64,000 nt of DNA from the NCBI RefSeq assembly GCF_001563475.1, contig NZ_LPUT01000012.1:248001-312000 (forward strand), read 5' to 3'. The stretch comes from Sporosarcina sp. HYO08. GTDB lineage: Bacteria; Bacillota; Bacilli; Bacillales_A; Planococcaceae. Of the stretch, positions 9,345 to 18,752 are shown one piece after another. The position numbers and the translations under genes are program-made. The notes beneath the pieces were generated by a model. It searched no databases, was not told where the DNA came from, and saw nothing but the letters and a program-made list of their open reading frames with translations. The stretch's first letter is position 1, and every line of letters begins with the position of its first letter.

Positions 9345-10421
9345 ATGTTTGAAAGGTTACAAGCGGTAGAAGACCGATACGAGCGGTTAAATGAATTATT
9401 GAGCGATCCTGAAATTGTTAGCGATATGGACAAGCTCCGCGAATATTCCAAAGAACAATCTGGTATTCAAGAAACGGTGGAAACATATCAGGCATATAAA
9501 AAGGCTGAAGCCGAACTTGAGAGTGCGAAAGAAATGTTAAACGACCAGCTTGATGATGAAATGAAAGAACTCGTTAAAATGGAAGTATCCGAACTGGAAG
9601 ATACCATTGAAGACCTTGAGCAAAGGCTCAAAATATTACTCGTACCGAAAGATCCGAATGACAACAAAAACGTTATTATGGAAATTCGCGGTGCGGCAGG
9701 CGGCGATGAAGCGGCATTATTCGCAGGCAATTTGTTCCGTATGTACAGCCGTTTTGCGGAAATGCATGGCTGGAAAGTGGAAATTATGGACTCATCGCCG
9801 ACGGAGCTTGGGGGCTTTAAAGAAATCATTTTCATGGTAAACGGAAACGGTGCTTATTCTAAGTTGAAATATGAAAATGGTGCCCACCGTGTTCAGCGTG
9901 TGCCTGAAACCGAATCGGGCGGCCGCATTCACACATCGACAGCAACTGTCGCATGCTTGCCTGAGGCGGAAGAAGTTGAAATAGATATTCATGAAAAAGA
10001 TATCCGTGTCGATACATTCGCATCATCAGGGCCAGGCGGACAATCGGTGAACACAACGATGTCAGCAGTTCGTCTTACGCATTTGCCAACAGGCATCACA
10101 GTGTCCTGTCAAGATGAAAAATCCCAAATTAAAAATAAAGAAAAAGCGATGAAAGTGCTGCGTGCAAGAATTTACGATAAATTCACCCAAGAAGCGCGGG
10201 CAGAATACGATGAAAAGCGGAAGTCCGCAGTCGGTACTGGAGATCGTTCCGAGCGAATTCGTACGTATAATTTCCCGCAAAATCGTGTAACAGATCACCG
10301 CATCGGTTTGACGATTCAAAAGCTCGATCAAATTATTGAAGGTAAAATGGATGAAATTATCGACGCGCTCATCATGGAAGAACAAGCCTATCGTCTAGAA
10401 AGCTTAGATCGTAATGAATGA
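9345..10421 (+). CDS. prfA: peptide chain release factor 1
   Basis: 358-residue class I release factor that reads UAA and UAG and triggers peptidyl-tRNA hydrolysis. The hydrolysis motif GGQ sits in [18 protein letters not shown], and the N-terminal coiled region and C-terminal basic region are full length. ATG follows GAAGAGGTGGACGC. It overlaps prmC by 8 bases, and PrmC methylates the GGQ glutamine, so enzyme and substrate are translationally coupled. Confidence 0.97.
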   Translation: MFERLQAVEDRYERLNELLSDPEIVSDMDKLREYSKEQSGIQETVETYQAYKKAEAELESAKEMLNDQLDDEMKELVKMEVSELEDTIEDLEQRLKILLVPKDPNDNKNVIMEIRGAAGGDEAALFAGNLFRMYSRFAEMHGWKVEIMDSSPTELGGFKEIIFMVNGNGAYSKLKYENGAHRVQRVPETESGGRIHTSTATVACLPEAEEVEIDIHEKDIRVDTFASSGPGGQSVNTTMSAVRLTHLPTGITVSCQDEKSQIKNKEKAMKVLRARIYDKFTQEARAEYDEKRKSAVGTGDRSERIRTYNFPQNRVTDHRIGLTIQKLDQIIEGKMDEIIDALIMEEQAYRLESLDRNE

Positions 10422-11268
10422 AAAAATATTTGAAGCGATTAAACGGGCTTCTGCTCTACTGGAAGAAAAAGGGCTAGAAACAAATATGGCTTCATTACTT
10501 ATGGAATTTGTGACGAAAAAATCTAGCGCTTCCTTACTGGCAGATTGGCGCGAGCCACTGACAGAGGAACAACAGCAGCAATTTTGGTCGCAAATGCATG
10601 AGCTGCTTTCGGGCAAGCCGCTGCAATATGTTATTGGCCAAGAAAGTTTTTACGGTCGCCTATTTAAAGTTGACGCGAATGTTCTGATCCCGCGCCCGGA
10701 AACAGAAGAGCTTGTTTTTGAAGCGCTGAAACGAAGCCAGCTACTTTTTCATGATAAAGCCATTTCTGTTGTCGATATTGGGACAGGAAGCGGGGCAATT
10801 GCGGTGTCATTTAAAAAAGAATGGCCCGAAGCGAATGTCTATGCAACGGATATTAGTGAGGGCGCTTTAGCGATTGCTAAACAAAATGCTGAGGCATTAG
10901 AAGCGGCCATTTCTTTTCGGCGAGGCGATCTAACAGAGCCGATTGCCGACCGAAAATGGGATGTCGTATTATCCAATCCCCCGTATATTGCGTATGATGA
11001 GGCGGACCAAATGACAAATTCTGTCTTGGAGCACGAACCACATTGCGCTTTATTTGCAAAAGACGATGGATTGTATTTTTATCAACAACTTGCAAACACG
11101 CTTCCGCCGCTTATGAACAAACGATCACTAATAGGTGTGGAAATCGGCTATCAACAAGGTAAGGCTGTGCATAAGTTGTTCCAACAGGCATTTCCGAACG
11201 CGGCTGTGGATATCGTCCAGGATATAAATGGGAAAGACCGAATGATATTTTGCAAGACTTGTGAATAA
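10414..11268 (+). CDS. prmC: release factor glutamine methyltransferase
   Basis: 284-residue SAM-dependent N5-glutamine methyltransferase that modifies the GGQ motif of release factors. The SAM-binding motif [15 protein letters not shown] and the catalytic NPPY (in [13 protein letters not shown]) are both seen. An N-terminal helical substrate domain precedes them. The start overlaps the last codons of prfA. B. subtilis equivalent is ywkE. Confidence 0.96.
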   Translation: MNEKIFEAIKRASALLEEKGLETNMASLLMEFVTKKSSASLLADWREPLTEEQQQQFWSQMHELLSGKPLQYVIGQESFYGRLFKVDANVLIPRPETEELVFEALKRSQLLFHDKAISVVDIGTGSGAIAVSFKKEWPEANVYATDISEGALAIAKQNAEALEAAISFRRGDLTEPIADRKWDVVLSNPPYIAYDEADQMTNSVLEHEPHCALFAKDDGLYFYQQLANTLPPLMNKRSLIGVEIGYQQGKAVHKLFQQAFPNAAVDIVQDINGKDRMIFCKTCE

Positions 11269-11312
11269 ATCTTCCACCTCCTGGCAACAATTTGTGTAGG
11301 AGGGGAAGAGAT

Positions 11313-11894
11313 ATGTTGCCAGATTACGAGATTGCAAAAAAGAAATCATTGTTTGAAAAGTTAACACCAATCATTGAATTCATCATATTATTAATCATCA
11401 TTCAATCAGTCATAACATTATTCACAGTAGAGCGGGCGGACGAAGAATCGATTCGATTTCGCTTACTTGCACACTCTAATGCACCTGTGGATCAGCAAAT
11501 GAAAGAAGCGATCCAGCAAGAAATAGAACCGATTATTCAGCAGGCAGTCGCAGCTTCGCAGTCAAAGGAAGAATTAGAGGCTAACTTACTCGCGATTGAA
11601 GAACAGATTGTTAGGGTCGCTCAATCGCTAGCCGGCAATAAAGAAATCACGCTTGAACGCAAAGAAGCATTGTTTCCGCCGAAACGATCAGGTTTATTGA
11701 TTTATCCACAATCAAATTATGACGCGTATATACTGACAATTGGAAGCGGTCGAGGTGATAATTGGTGGTGTGCTTTATTCCCGAAAATCTGTTTTCCAGA
11801 TGAAAAAGAGATGGAAAAAGAAAAGAAGGCAGAAAATGAGGAAAATGAAGTCACTTTCTTCGTATGGGAGTGGATAAAAAAGAAGTTTGCTTAG
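11313..11894 (+). CDS. spoIIR: stage II sporulation protein R (sigma-E activating signal)
   Basis: 193-residue forespore protein that is exported and triggers SpoIIGA-dependent processing of pro-sigma-E in the mother cell. It has one N-terminal membrane segment (LTPIIEFIILLIIIQSVITL) followed by the SpoIIR core with RFRLLAHSNAPVDQQMK and NWWCALFPKICF, both hallmarks. The ATG at 11313 follows TAGGAGGGG; an in-frame TTG 21 bases upstream would place the RBS inside the gene. The C-terminal Glu/Lys-rich tail before FFVWEWIKKKF is typical. It is 44 bases after prmC. A sigma-F promoter is expected but I could not assign one with confidence. Confidence 0.93.
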   Translation: MLPDYEIAKKKSLFEKLTPIIEFIILLIIIQSVITLFTVERADEESIRFRLLAHSNAPVDQQMKEAIQQEIEPIIQQAVAASQSKEELEANLLAIEEQIVRVAQSLAGNKEITLERKEALFPPKRSGLLIYPQSNYDAYILTIGSGRGDNWWCALFPKICFPDEKEMEKEKKAENEENEVTFFVWEWIKKKFA

Positions 11895-11896
11895 TG

Positions 11897-12025
11897 TTAT
11901 CAACAACTTTTGTGGATAATTACGATGAATTGTGAATAAAAGGGGAATCAGCACGTGGAAACAACGATTATTTCAGTGGATAAATCTATGGATAAACAAA
12001 AAAGTTATCAACAGGCTGTGGATTT
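11897..12025. promoter_or_regulatory. DnaA-box cluster over the ywlC start
   Basis: Seven 9-mers matching TTATCCACA with 0-2 mismatches lie in 129 bp: TTATCAACA (11897, 12005), TGTGGATAA (11911, perfect on the - strand), TGTGAATAA (11931), AGTGGATAA (11975), TATGGATAA (11987) and TGTGGATTT (12017). Spacing of several sites is 10-20 bases. They span the upstream region and the first ~24 codons of ywlC. I recall that ywlC is among B. subtilis loci reported to bind DnaA outside oriC; this was not checked here. Confidence 0.7.
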
Positions 12026-12980
12026 ATTGGAAAGCGGCGGGGTTGTCGCCTTCCCGACAGAAACGGTTTATGGGCTTGGTGCAATTGCAACGAATGATGA
12101 AGCTGTACAAAAAATATTTGCGGCGAAGGGAAGGCCTTCTGACAACCCGTTAATTGTACATATTGGAAATATCGAAGAAGTTGAACGATATGCGACGGGT
12201 GTGACTGAAAATGCACAAAAATTGATGACAGCTTTTTGGCCTGGTCCGCTCACGCTTGTTTTTAATAAGATTCCTGGAGTAATCGCTGCAACCGTTACAC
12301 CTGGCGTTGAGACCGTAGGGATTCGTATGCCAAACCATCCCGTTGCGCTTGAATTGCTACGTACATTGGAAGCGCCGCTTGCTGCACCGAGCGCGAATCG
12401 AAGCGGGAAGCCAAGCCCGACGGAAGCGATTCATGTCTATGATGATTTAAAGGGGCGTATCCCGCTCATTTTAGACGGCGGACAAACGGGTGTCGGTGTC
12501 GAGTCGACTGTGATCGATATGACGACAAATCCGCCAACGATTTTGCGGCCGGGCAGTATTACACAGGAAATGATCGAATCGGTCATTGGACAGGTTCATG
12601 CCGGAGGTGACTCTTCCGACAAAGAAGCACCGCGATCCCCGGGGATGAAATATCCACATTATGCCCCTCTTGCACCGCTATACATCATTCCGCAGGATGA
12701 AGGGCGATTAAATGCCATCGTAGATCAACTCCACCAGGAAGGAAAAAAGGTTGCTGTCATTGGTCCAAATGAATGGAATGGTTCAACAGCGGATTGGTAT
12801 TTTGCAATAGGTGCAAAAAATGATTTGTCCGCGATGGCCGCTAATTTATACGGGGTTCTTCGTAAGTGCGATACGACAGAGGCTGATGTCATTTTAGCTG
12901 TGGAAACTGAACCAACTGGTATTGGTGCGGCAGTTATGAATCGGTTAATGAAAGCCGCGAATGGAAACAGATACGCATAA
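11955..12980 (+). CDS. ywlC: L-threonylcarbamoyladenylate synthase (Sua5/YwlC)
   Basis: 341-residue enzyme making threonylcarbamoyl-AMP from threonine, bicarbonate and ATP for the t6A37 modification of ANN-decoding tRNAs. The N-terminal YrdC/TsaC domain carries VVAFPTETVYGLGA, KGRPSDNPLIVHI and RMPNHPVAL. The C-terminal Sua5 domain begins after SPGMKYPHYAPLAP. Two-domain length fits Sua5 rather than single-domain TsaC. Start is a GTG after AGGGGAATCAGCAC. The first ~17 residues precede the conserved fold and overlap the DnaA-box cluster, suggesting autoregulatory DNA constrains this part. Confidence 0.95.
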   Translation: METTIISVDKSMDKQKSYQQAVDLLESGGVVAFPTETVYGLGAIATNDEAVQKIFAAKGRPSDNPLIVHIGNIEEVERYATGVTENAQKLMTAFWPGPLTLVFNKIPGVIAATVTPGVETVGIRMPNHPVALELLRTLEAPLAAPSANRSGKPSPTEAIHVYDDLKGRIPLILDGGQTGVGVESTVIDMTTNPPTILRPGSITQEMIESVIGQVHAGGDSSDKEAPRSPGMKYPHYAPLAPLYIIPQDEGRLNAIVDQLHQEGKKVAVIGPNEWNGSTADWYFAIGAKNDLSAMAANLYGVLRKCDTTEADVILAVETEPTGIGAAVMNRLMKAANGNRYA

Positions 12981-12988
12981 CAATAACG

Positions 12989-13044
12989 AATGACCTTTCA
13001 ATAGAGTGCATAGGATGAAAGAATGCTCTATGCGGGAGGTCATT
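12989..13044 (+). promoter_or_regulatory. hairpin sequestering the mntP ribosome-binding site
   Basis: AATGACCT (12989-12996) pairs with AGGTCATT (13037-13044), and ATAGAGTGCAT with ATGCTCTAT (13023-13031) with a two-base bulge. The GGGAGG ribosome-binding site of mntP is at 13034-13039, partly inside the outer stem. No poly-T follows, so it looks like translational control rather than termination. Confidence 0.6.
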
Positions 13045-13046
13045 AT

Positions 13047-13550
13047 TTGATTGAGTTATTCTCAGCTGGCATTACGTCCATCGATATTATCGTTGTGTAT
13101 AGCTTGTTACAAGTAAAAGAAGGAAAGCTTGCATTGGCGCTTTGGACCTCATTGCTAAATATGCTTTTTCCCTTTTTGGGATTTATTACCGGAGAATTTT
13201 CTATGTATTTTTTTACATCTTGGAGTAGTTTATTGTCCGGTATTTTACTAGCCTTGATCGGAATACATATGCTTTTACAAGACAACGAAACGGTTTCTGA
13301 ATCGAAGCAGCTACCTCCCTTCGTCATTGCACTTGCGGTTTGTTTAGATACATTTTCCGTCAGCGTGTCGTTTGGAATGCTGCAAATGGACAAATTTATA
13401 TTCATTTTAGCTTCTGGCATATTTGCCTTTACGCTAGCTTACTTATCCCTTACGTTGAAAGGGATCCTTGGCTTTAAAACGGGTCATCGATTAAGACGTT
13501 TTGCGGGGCTTGTACTTTTGATTATGGGTGTTTTGTCATGTATTCGTTGA
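13047..13550 (+). CDS. mntP: manganese exporter of the MntP family
   Basis: 167-residue integral membrane protein with about six hydrophobic segments arranged as two similar halves. Each half has an Asp in a membrane helix (SAGITSIDIIVVYSLLQ and VCLDTFSVSVSFGML), the pattern of MntP manganese exporters. B. subtilis ywlD occupies the same place. The TTG start at 13047 follows GGGAGGT by six bases; an upstream ATG (13023) is inside the hairpin. Family fit is good, but metal specificity is inferred. It is followed within 60 bases by ywlE. Confidence 0.85.
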   Translation: MIELFSAGITSIDIIVVYSLLQVKEGKLALALWTSLLNMLFPFLGFITGEFSMYFFTSWSSLLSGILLALIGIHMLLQDNETVSESKQLPPFVIALAVCLDTFSVSVSFGMLQMDKFIFILASGIFAFTLAYLSLTLKGILGFKTGHRLRRFAGLVLLIMGVLSCIR

Positions 13551-13608
13551 AATTAAGCATGTCAAAATAGGTAAAACTCAGTTAATGTGGAAAGTAGGTG
13601 ATAAGAAT

Positions 13609-14055
13609 ATGAATATTTACTTTATTTGTACAGGAAATACATGTCGAAGTCCGATGGCAGAGGCCATTCTTCGTTCAAAAGCGTTGGATGGTGTAACGGT
13701 CCGTTCAGCAGGGATTCATGCCGGAGATGGTTTTCCGATTGCGCAAAACGCCAAGCAACTAATCGAAGAATCATCCATGCCTTATACGCCAGTGTCTAGC
13801 TCTGTTTCTAGGGAGGATTTGGTCTGGGCGGATGTGATTTTGACAATGACAGAAGCGCATAAGGAAGCACTACTGTTTTCATTCCCGGAAGTAAAACACA
13901 AAACATTTACGTTAAAAGGTTATGTTCAATCAACAGATGGAAGGGACGTATTAGACCCATTTGGAGGAGATTTGGATACATATCGCCGTACATTTAATGA
14001 GTTGTCCAACATAATGGATGAACTTGTGCAAAAAATGGCAGGGGATCAATCATGA
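13609..14055 (+). CDS. ywlE: protein-arginine-phosphatase YwlE
   Basis: 148-residue low-molecular-weight phosphatase. The P-loop begins at Cys7 in [10 protein letters not shown], with Thr11, the residue that favours phosphoarginine over phosphotyrosine in YwlE, and the general-acid Asp in VLDPFGGD. It removes phosphate placed on arginines by the McsB kinase in the protein-quality-control pathway. The ATG follows AGTAGGTGATAAGA. It overlaps the next gene, a chemoreceptor, by four bases (ATGA). Confidence 0.94.
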   Translation: MNIYFICTGNTCRSPMAEAILRSKALDGVTVRSAGIHAGDGFPIAQNAKQLIEESSMPYTPVSSSVSREDLVWADVILTMTEAHKEALLFSFPEVKHKTFTLKGYVQSTDGRDVLDPFGGDLDTYRRTFNELSNIMDELVQKMAGDQS

Positions 14056-15353
14056 CAATGGCCAAGAAAAAGAAATTTGGATTGCGTAAAAAGCTTGTCT
14101 TATTCGTTACGATTTTGGCAATTGTCACGTATACAACAAGTGCTTTATTTATTAACATTGTTCAGCCGTATTTCTTTCCAAAGGTTGAACTATTTTGGTT
14201 TGCGGTTATCACATATACGCTTGGTGTTGTATGGTCCGGCATTTTAGCAGCACTATTTAGTACGATTCTTATTAAACCGTTGCAAAATCTTGAAAAAGCC
14301 GCGATCCAAATAGCGGATGGAAAAATCGGAACGGAAATCGATTTGCCAAATTCTTCGGATGAAATTCGATCCGTCGCTGAAGCATTTCAACAAATGGTAC
14401 ATAACCTACAGGCGATCGTCGGGCAAATTGAGGTGAACTTTGAGAAAACAGCCGACATTGTGGACAAACTATCAGCAGAAACAAGAGTCGCAACTGGACA
14501 AGCCGAGGCAGTGGCGTCCACGATTACGGAAATTTCAACAGGTGCTGAAGAATCGGCAATGGCTATACAAGAAACCGCAGAGGCAATCGAAGACATTCGG
14601 CAATTGGCAGTCGAAGTGAATCATCGGGCAGAAAATTCTTCATTGCGTTCAAAAGAAATGCTTACGGGGCTGCAACATACATCTGAAGCCTTCCATACAA
14701 TTGTGACCGGCATTCAAAAAATGTCATCCCAAAGTGAACACTCTTTAGAAACGATACGAGACCTTGATAACAGTGCGAAAAGCATTAGTGAAATTGTTCA
14801 GCTTGTTGGCAATATCGCGACGCAGACGAACTTACTAGCGCTAAACGCTTCCATTGAAGCTGCTCGTGCCGGTGAACACGGGAAAGGCTTTGCGGTCGTT
14901 GCAGAAGAAGTTCGGATTCTTGCAGATGAAAGTGCCGCAGCGGTGAAAGGAATTTCAGCACTCGTCGGTCAAATTCAAATCGATGTCGCGAAAATCGTTA
15001 GCGGTATGGATGAACTAGTTCGAACTGCATCGCTAGAAGTCATGCATGCGAACAAAGCGAGTGAAGAAATGCAGACGATGACGGATCAAGTAAACGGTAT
15101 GGCGGCCGCAGTGACTGACATCACAAACTTAATGGAACGCCAACTCGTTAATATCGAAATAACAGGCCGCCAATCACAGGAAGTAGCAGCCATCGCAGAA
15201 GAAACTTCCGCGGGAGCGCAAGAAGTAAGAGCGGCAACCGAAGAACAAGTGCATTCAATTGAACAGGCAGATGCCATTACCAGTCATTTGAAAAATCAAT
15301 CAGAGCAACTGTATCAAGTGATCAATCAATTTGATCGGACAAAGTACGATTAG
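14052..15353 (+). CDS. methyl-accepting chemotaxis protein without an ectodomain
   Basis: 433-residue chemoreceptor that would signal to CheA/CheW. Two membrane segments (about residues 14-36 and 46-72) are separated by only ~10 residues, so there is no extracellular ligand domain. A HAMP-like region follows ([21 protein letters not shown]). The signalling hairpin contains the conserved tip [22 protein letters not shown]. Ligand sensing must be membrane-based, cytoplasmic or indirect. Start overlaps the ywlE stop (ATGA), so translation is coupled. This gene is absent from the equivalent B. subtilis locus, as far as I recall. Confidence 0.94.
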   Translation: MTMAKKKKFGLRKKLVLFVTILAIVTYTTSALFINIVQPYFFPKVELFWFAVITYTLGVVWSGILAALFSTILIKPLQNLEKAAIQIADGKIGTEIDLPNSSDEIRSVAEAFQQMVHNLQAIVGQIEVNFEKTADIVDKLSAETRVATGQAEAVASTITEISTGAEESAMAIQETAEAIEDIRQLAVEVNHRAENSSLRSKEMLTGLQHTSEAFHTIVTGIQKMSSQSEHSLETIRDLDNSAKSISEIVQLVGNIATQTNLLALNASIEAARAGEHGKGFAVVAEEVRILADESAAAVKGISALVGQIQIDVAKIVSGMDELVRTASLEVMHANKASEEMQTMTDQVNGMAAAVTDITNLMERQLVNIEITGRQSQEVAAIAEETSAGAQEVRAATEEQVHSIEQADAITSHLKNQSEQLYQVINQFDRTKYD

Positions 15354-15412
15354 TAGCGATCGCTTTCCCGATTGATAAGAACTGAAATAATTAATAATAC
15401 TATAAAGACCAT

Positions 15413-15448
15413 ATTACAGCTCTAATTTTGATTAGGGCTGTAATTTTT
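15413..15448 (+). terminator. terminator after the chemoreceptor
   Basis: ATTACAGCTCTAAT-TTTG-ATTAGGGCTGTAAT hairpin followed by TTTTT. Confidence 0.9.
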
Positions 15449-15505
15449 CAAATTATAATGATAGAATGAGTTGTGAGTAAATTATGAAAAGAGGATCAGT
15501 GCGAC

Positions 15506-15946
15506 ATGAAAATAGCAATTTCTTCCGATCATGGCGGCAATCATCTACGTCGAGAAATCGTTCAGCTTTTAAGTGAATTAGGCGTTGAATTTGTAGACCT
15601 TGGACCGGATTCAGATGATTCTGTTGATTATCCTGACTATGCGGGTGCTGTTGCAAACGGCGTGGCATCAGGCAATTATGACAGAGGGATACTCATTTGT
15701 GGGACGGGCATTGGGATGTCTATCGCAGCTAACAAAGTAAAAGGAATTCGTTGTGCACTTGTTCATGATGTATTTAGTGCAAAAGCAACGAGAAATCACA
15801 ATGACTCTAACGTTCTTGCAATGGGCGAGCGCGTTATCGGAGCAGGCCTCGCGAGAGAAATTGTAAAAGCATGGCTAAGCGAGCCGTTTGAAGGCGGAAG
15901 ACATGAGCGTCGTGTAGGCAAGGTAATGGAATTAGAATCCAAGTAA
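15506..15946 (+). CDS. rpiB: ribose 5-phosphate isomerase B
   Basis: 146-residue RpiB interconverting ribose 5-phosphate and ribulose 5-phosphate. N-terminal ISSDHGGNHLR, the catalytic Cys in LICGTGIGMSIAANK and HNDSNVLAMGERV are present. ATG follows AGAGGATCAGTGCGAC. Position after ywlE/mcp and before ywlG equals B. subtilis ywlF. Confidence 0.95.
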   Translation: MKIAISSDHGGNHLRREIVQLLSELGVEFVDLGPDSDDSVDYPDYAGAVANGVASGNYDRGILICGTGIGMSIAANKVKGIRCALVHDVFSAKATRNHNDSNVLAMGERVIGAGLAREIVKAWLSEPFEGGRHERRVGKVMELESK

Positions 15947-15995
15947 AAGACAAATAGGTAGTCGTCAAACTGGAATTGTGAAGGGCAGTGATCGT

Positions 15996-16568
15996 GTGGA
16001 TGCGCTAAATTTATGGAAGTTACAGGTGGAACAGTTATTATCGGAAATGGCCGAACAAGTTGAATTGGTGCCAGATACATTATTCGTTGTTGGCTGTTCG
16101 ACATCTGAAATTGCCGGGAAGAAAATTGGGACATCTGGTGCACTTGAAGTGGGAGAAACTCTTTTCACACCTTTAAAACAATTTGCAGAAAAGCATCAGC
16201 TTCATTTAGCTTTCCAAGGATGTGAGCACATTAACCGTGCGCTTACAATTGAAAAGAAAGCTGCCGAAAAATTTAACTTAGATCCAGTTTCTGTCGTTCC
16301 GGCGATGCATGCGGGCGGTTCAATGTCCCATTATGCTTATCGTCATATGAATGATCCGGTCGTTGTAGAATCTATTCAAGCCAATGCGGGAATCGATATT
16401 GGACAGACATTAATAGGCATGCATTTGAAGCCTGTCGCAGTCCCAATTCGAACCTCGATTCAAAAAGTTGGGGATGCGGTAGTAACGGCGGCCACGACTC
16501 GACCAAAACTAATTGGTGGAGCACGTGCGGTTTATACACTAGAGGAAGAAGGGGAAATGGACAAATGA
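15996..16568 (+). CDS. ywlG: UPF0340 / TIGR01440 family protein YwlG
   Basis: About 190 residues, function not established. Conserved features seen are [19 protein letters not shown] near the N-terminus, [11 protein letters not shown] in the middle and [15 protein letters not shown]. Start is placed at GTG 15996 (MDALNLWK) after AAGGG; an in-frame GTG at 15978 is possible. The gene overlaps glyA by four bases, as in B. subtilis, so the two are translationally coupled. Confidence 0.88.
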   Translation: MDALNLWKLQVEQLLSEMAEQVELVPDTLFVVGCSTSEIAGKKIGTSGALEVGETLFTPLKQFAEKHQLHLAFQGCEHINRALTIEKKAAEKFNLDPVSVVPAMHAGGSMSHYAYRHMNDPVVVESIQANAGIDIGQTLIGMHLKPVAVPIRTSIQKVGDAVVTAATTRPKLIGGARAVYTLEEEGEMDK

Positions 16569-17806
16569 ATTTAGAAAATGTGAAAAAAGACGATGTAGCA
16601 ATCTATGAAGCAATTAAAGCAGAGAAAAAACGTCAGCAATCTAATATTGAATTGATTGCATCTGAAAACTTCGTGACAGAAGCAGTCATGGAAGCACAAG
16701 GATCTTACTTGACAAATAAATATGCAGAAGGCTACCCAGGTCGCCGCTATTACGGCGGTTGTGAGCATGTCGACGTGGTGGAAAACATTGCACGCGACCG
16801 TCTGAAAGAAATTTTTGGTGCAGAATATGCAAACGTTCAGCCGCACTCTGGTGCACAAGCAAATATGGCTGTTTACTTTGCAACATTGAAACCAGGCGAC
16901 ACAGTACTTGGTATGAACTTATCCCATGGTGGACATTTAACGCACGGCAGCCCAGTAAACTTCTCTGGTGAGCTATATAATTTCGTGGAGTACGGTGTGA
17001 GTGAAGAAGACGAGCGCATCGATTATGAAGATGTTCGTCAAAAAGCACTTGAGCACAAGCCAAAAATGATCGTTGCAGGTGCAAGTGCATATCCACGTGA
17101 AATTGATTTCGCGAAATTCCGTGAAATTGCGGATGAAGTCGGTGCAATTCTATTTGTTGACATGGCGCATATTGCAGGTCTTGTGGCAGTTGGCGAGCAC
17201 CCGAATCCAGTACCGCACGCACATTTCGTAACATCTACAACACATAAAACATTGCGCGGTCCACGTGGCGGTCTCATCTTATCAACAGAAGAAAACGGTC
17301 GCAAGTTAGACAAATCGATCTTCCCTGGCGTACAAGGCGGTCCGTTAATGCACGTTATTGCTGCAAAGGCAGTGGCATTCGGAGAGGCACAGCAACCGGA
17401 ATTCAAAACATATATCCAACAAGTGAAAAGCAACGCAAAAGCACTTGCTGAAGCACTAATTGCAGAAGGTGTTGACATCGTTTCTGGTGGTACGGATAAT
17501 CACCTCGTACTCGTAAACCTTCGCTCACTCGGCATTACAGGAAAAATCGCAGAGCACGTACTTGACGAAGTAGGCATCACAGTGAACAAAAACACGATTC
17601 CATTCGATCAAGAAAGCCCATTCGTCACATCTGGTATCCGAATCGGTACACCAGCTGTCACAACACGCGGCTTCAAAGAAGAAGAAATGAAAGAAATCGC
17701 TTCAATCATGGCAACACTTCTAAAAGACCATGAAAATGAAGCAGTGAAAGAAGAATCAAGCAAGCGCGTAGCTGCGTTGACTGACAAGTTTCCGTTATAT
17801 GAATAA
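16565..17806 (+). CDS. glyA: serine hydroxymethyltransferase
   Basis: 413-residue PLP enzyme converting serine and tetrahydrofolate to glycine and 5,10-methylene-THF, the main one-carbon source. The PLP lysine lies in [32 protein letters not shown] and [12 protein letters not shown] are SHMT signatures. Full length. ATG overlaps the ywlG stop; the RBS GAAGAAGGGGAAATGG is inside ywlG. A perfect terminator follows. Confidence 0.97.
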   Translation: MNLENVKKDDVAIYEAIKAEKKRQQSNIELIASENFVTEAVMEAQGSYLTNKYAEGYPGRRYYGGCEHVDVVENIARDRLKEIFGAEYANVQPHSGAQANMAVYFATLKPGDTVLGMNLSHGGHLTHGSPVNFSGELYNFVEYGVSEEDERIDYEDVRQKALEHKPKMIVAGASAYPREIDFAKFREIADEVGAILFVDMAHIAGLVAVGEHPNPVPHAHFVTSTTHKTLRGPRGGLILSTEENGRKLDKSIFPGVQGGPLMHVIAAKAVAFGEAQQPEFKTYIQQVKSNAKALAEALIAEGVDIVSGGTDNHLVLVNLRSLGITGKIAEHVLDEVGITVNKNTIPFDQESPFVTSGIRIGTPAVTTRGFKEEEMKEIASIMATLLKDHENEAVKEESSKRVAALTDKFPLYE

Positions 17807-17816
17807 GAAGTAACGA

Positions 17817-17848
17817 ACGGAGCCGCTATTTTTAGCGGCTCCGTTTTG
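17817..17848 (+). terminator. terminator after glyA
   Basis: Perfect ACGGAGCCGCTA-TTTTT-AGCGGCTCCGT hairpin with TTTT. Confidence 0.92.
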
Positions 17849-17877
17849 CTCTGTCTGGATCGTACCAACTAGTTGTC

Positions 17878-17989
17878 GAGTTTCCCTAAAAGTAGATCGG
17901 GTTTCCCGCACCGTACCCTGAGTTTCCCTGATTGCCCGTGGAGTTCCCCAGAAAGCCCACTGAGTTCCCTGAAACAACAATGATTCCCG
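17878..17989 (+). repeat. 21-bp periodic array 1 (about 6 degenerate units)
   Basis: GAGTTTCCC-like cores start at 17878, 17899 (GGGTTTCCC), 17920, 17941 and 17962, exactly 21 bp apart, with a decayed sixth unit at ~17983 (GATTCCC). The array starts 30 bp after the glyA terminator, with the repeat reading in the direction of glyA transcription. It is the shortest and most degenerate of four related arrays. It fills most of the glyA-upp gap. No RBS, coding potential or spacer-type variability is seen. Confidence 0.8.
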
Positions 17990-18063
17990 AAGTCCGTCTA
18001 AATATTCCACAAAAAAGAACATCTTCAAAGCACCACATTCGGCGTGCCGCTTTGGAATCATTC

Positions 18064-18072
18064 TGTTATAAT
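18064..18072 (+). promoter_or_regulatory. extended -10 promoter of upp
   Basis: TGTTATAAT (TGn extended -10 TATAAT), 31 bases before the upp start. No good -35 at 17 bases was seen. Confidence 0.5.
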
Positions 18073-18103
18073 GTACAAGACATTCCGAAAAGGAGCGATT
18101 ATT

Positions 18104-18733
18104 ATGCCAAAAGTACATGTTTTTGATCACCCGCTCATTCAGCATAAACTGACTTACATACGAGACATTAACACAGGAACAAAGGAGTTCCGTGAGCTCG
18201 TCGACGAAGTTGCAACTCTCATGGCTTATGAAATTACACGCGAACTGCCACTGCAGGAAGTTGAGATTCAAACACCAGTTTGCACTTCCAAAACCAATGT
18301 CCTAGCTGGTAAAAAGCTCGGCATTGTGCCAATTTTACGGGCGGGAATTGGAATGGTAGAAGGAATACTGAACTTAATTCCAGCCGCAAAAGTTGGTCAC
18401 ATCGGACTCTACCGTGACCCGGAAACATTATTGCCAGTTGAATATTATGTAAAGCTTCCTTCCGACGTTTCAGAGCGTGAATTTATTCTCGTTGATCCGA
18501 TGCTTGCAACAGGGGGATCTGCGATTGAAGCAGTGAATTCCTTGAAAAAACGCGGTGCGAAAAATATTCGTTTCATGTGTTTGATCGCAGCACCTGAAGG
18601 CGTGAAAGCGATGACGGACGCACACCCAGATGTGGACATTTACATTGCAGCACTTGATGAGAAGCTGGATGAAAAAGGTTATATTGTGCCAGGACTTGGT
18701 GACGCTGGCGACAGACTTTTCGGAACAAAATGA
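18104..18733 (+). CDS. upp: uracil phosphoribosyltransferase
   Basis: 209-residue salvage enzyme making UMP from uracil and PRPP. The PRPP-binding loop [11 protein letters not shown] and C-terminal [17 protein letters not shown] are diagnostic. ATG 18104 follows AAAGGAGCGATTATT; longer in-frame starts upstream precede this RBS and are rejected. It lies between glyA and mnaA, with mnaA 19 bases after, so the two may be co-transcribed. Confidence 0.97.
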   Translation: MPKVHVFDHPLIQHKLTYIRDINTGTKEFRELVDEVATLMAYEITRELPLQEVEIQTPVCTSKTNVLAGKKLGIVPILRAGIGMVEGILNLIPAAKVGHIGLYRDPETLLPVEYYVKLPSDVSEREFILVDPMLATGGSAIEAVNSLKKRGAKNIRFMCLIAAPEGVKAMTDAHPDVDIYIAALDEKLDEKGYIVPGLGDAGDRLFGTK

Positions 18734-18752
18734 ATCGGAAGGCGTGAAAGTA

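Noticed and set aside
12981-13046. yybP-ykoY manganese riboswitch before mntP
   Set aside because: The region is only ~65 bases and lacks the conserved yybP-ykoY loops; a simple SD-sequestering hairpin explains what is seen.
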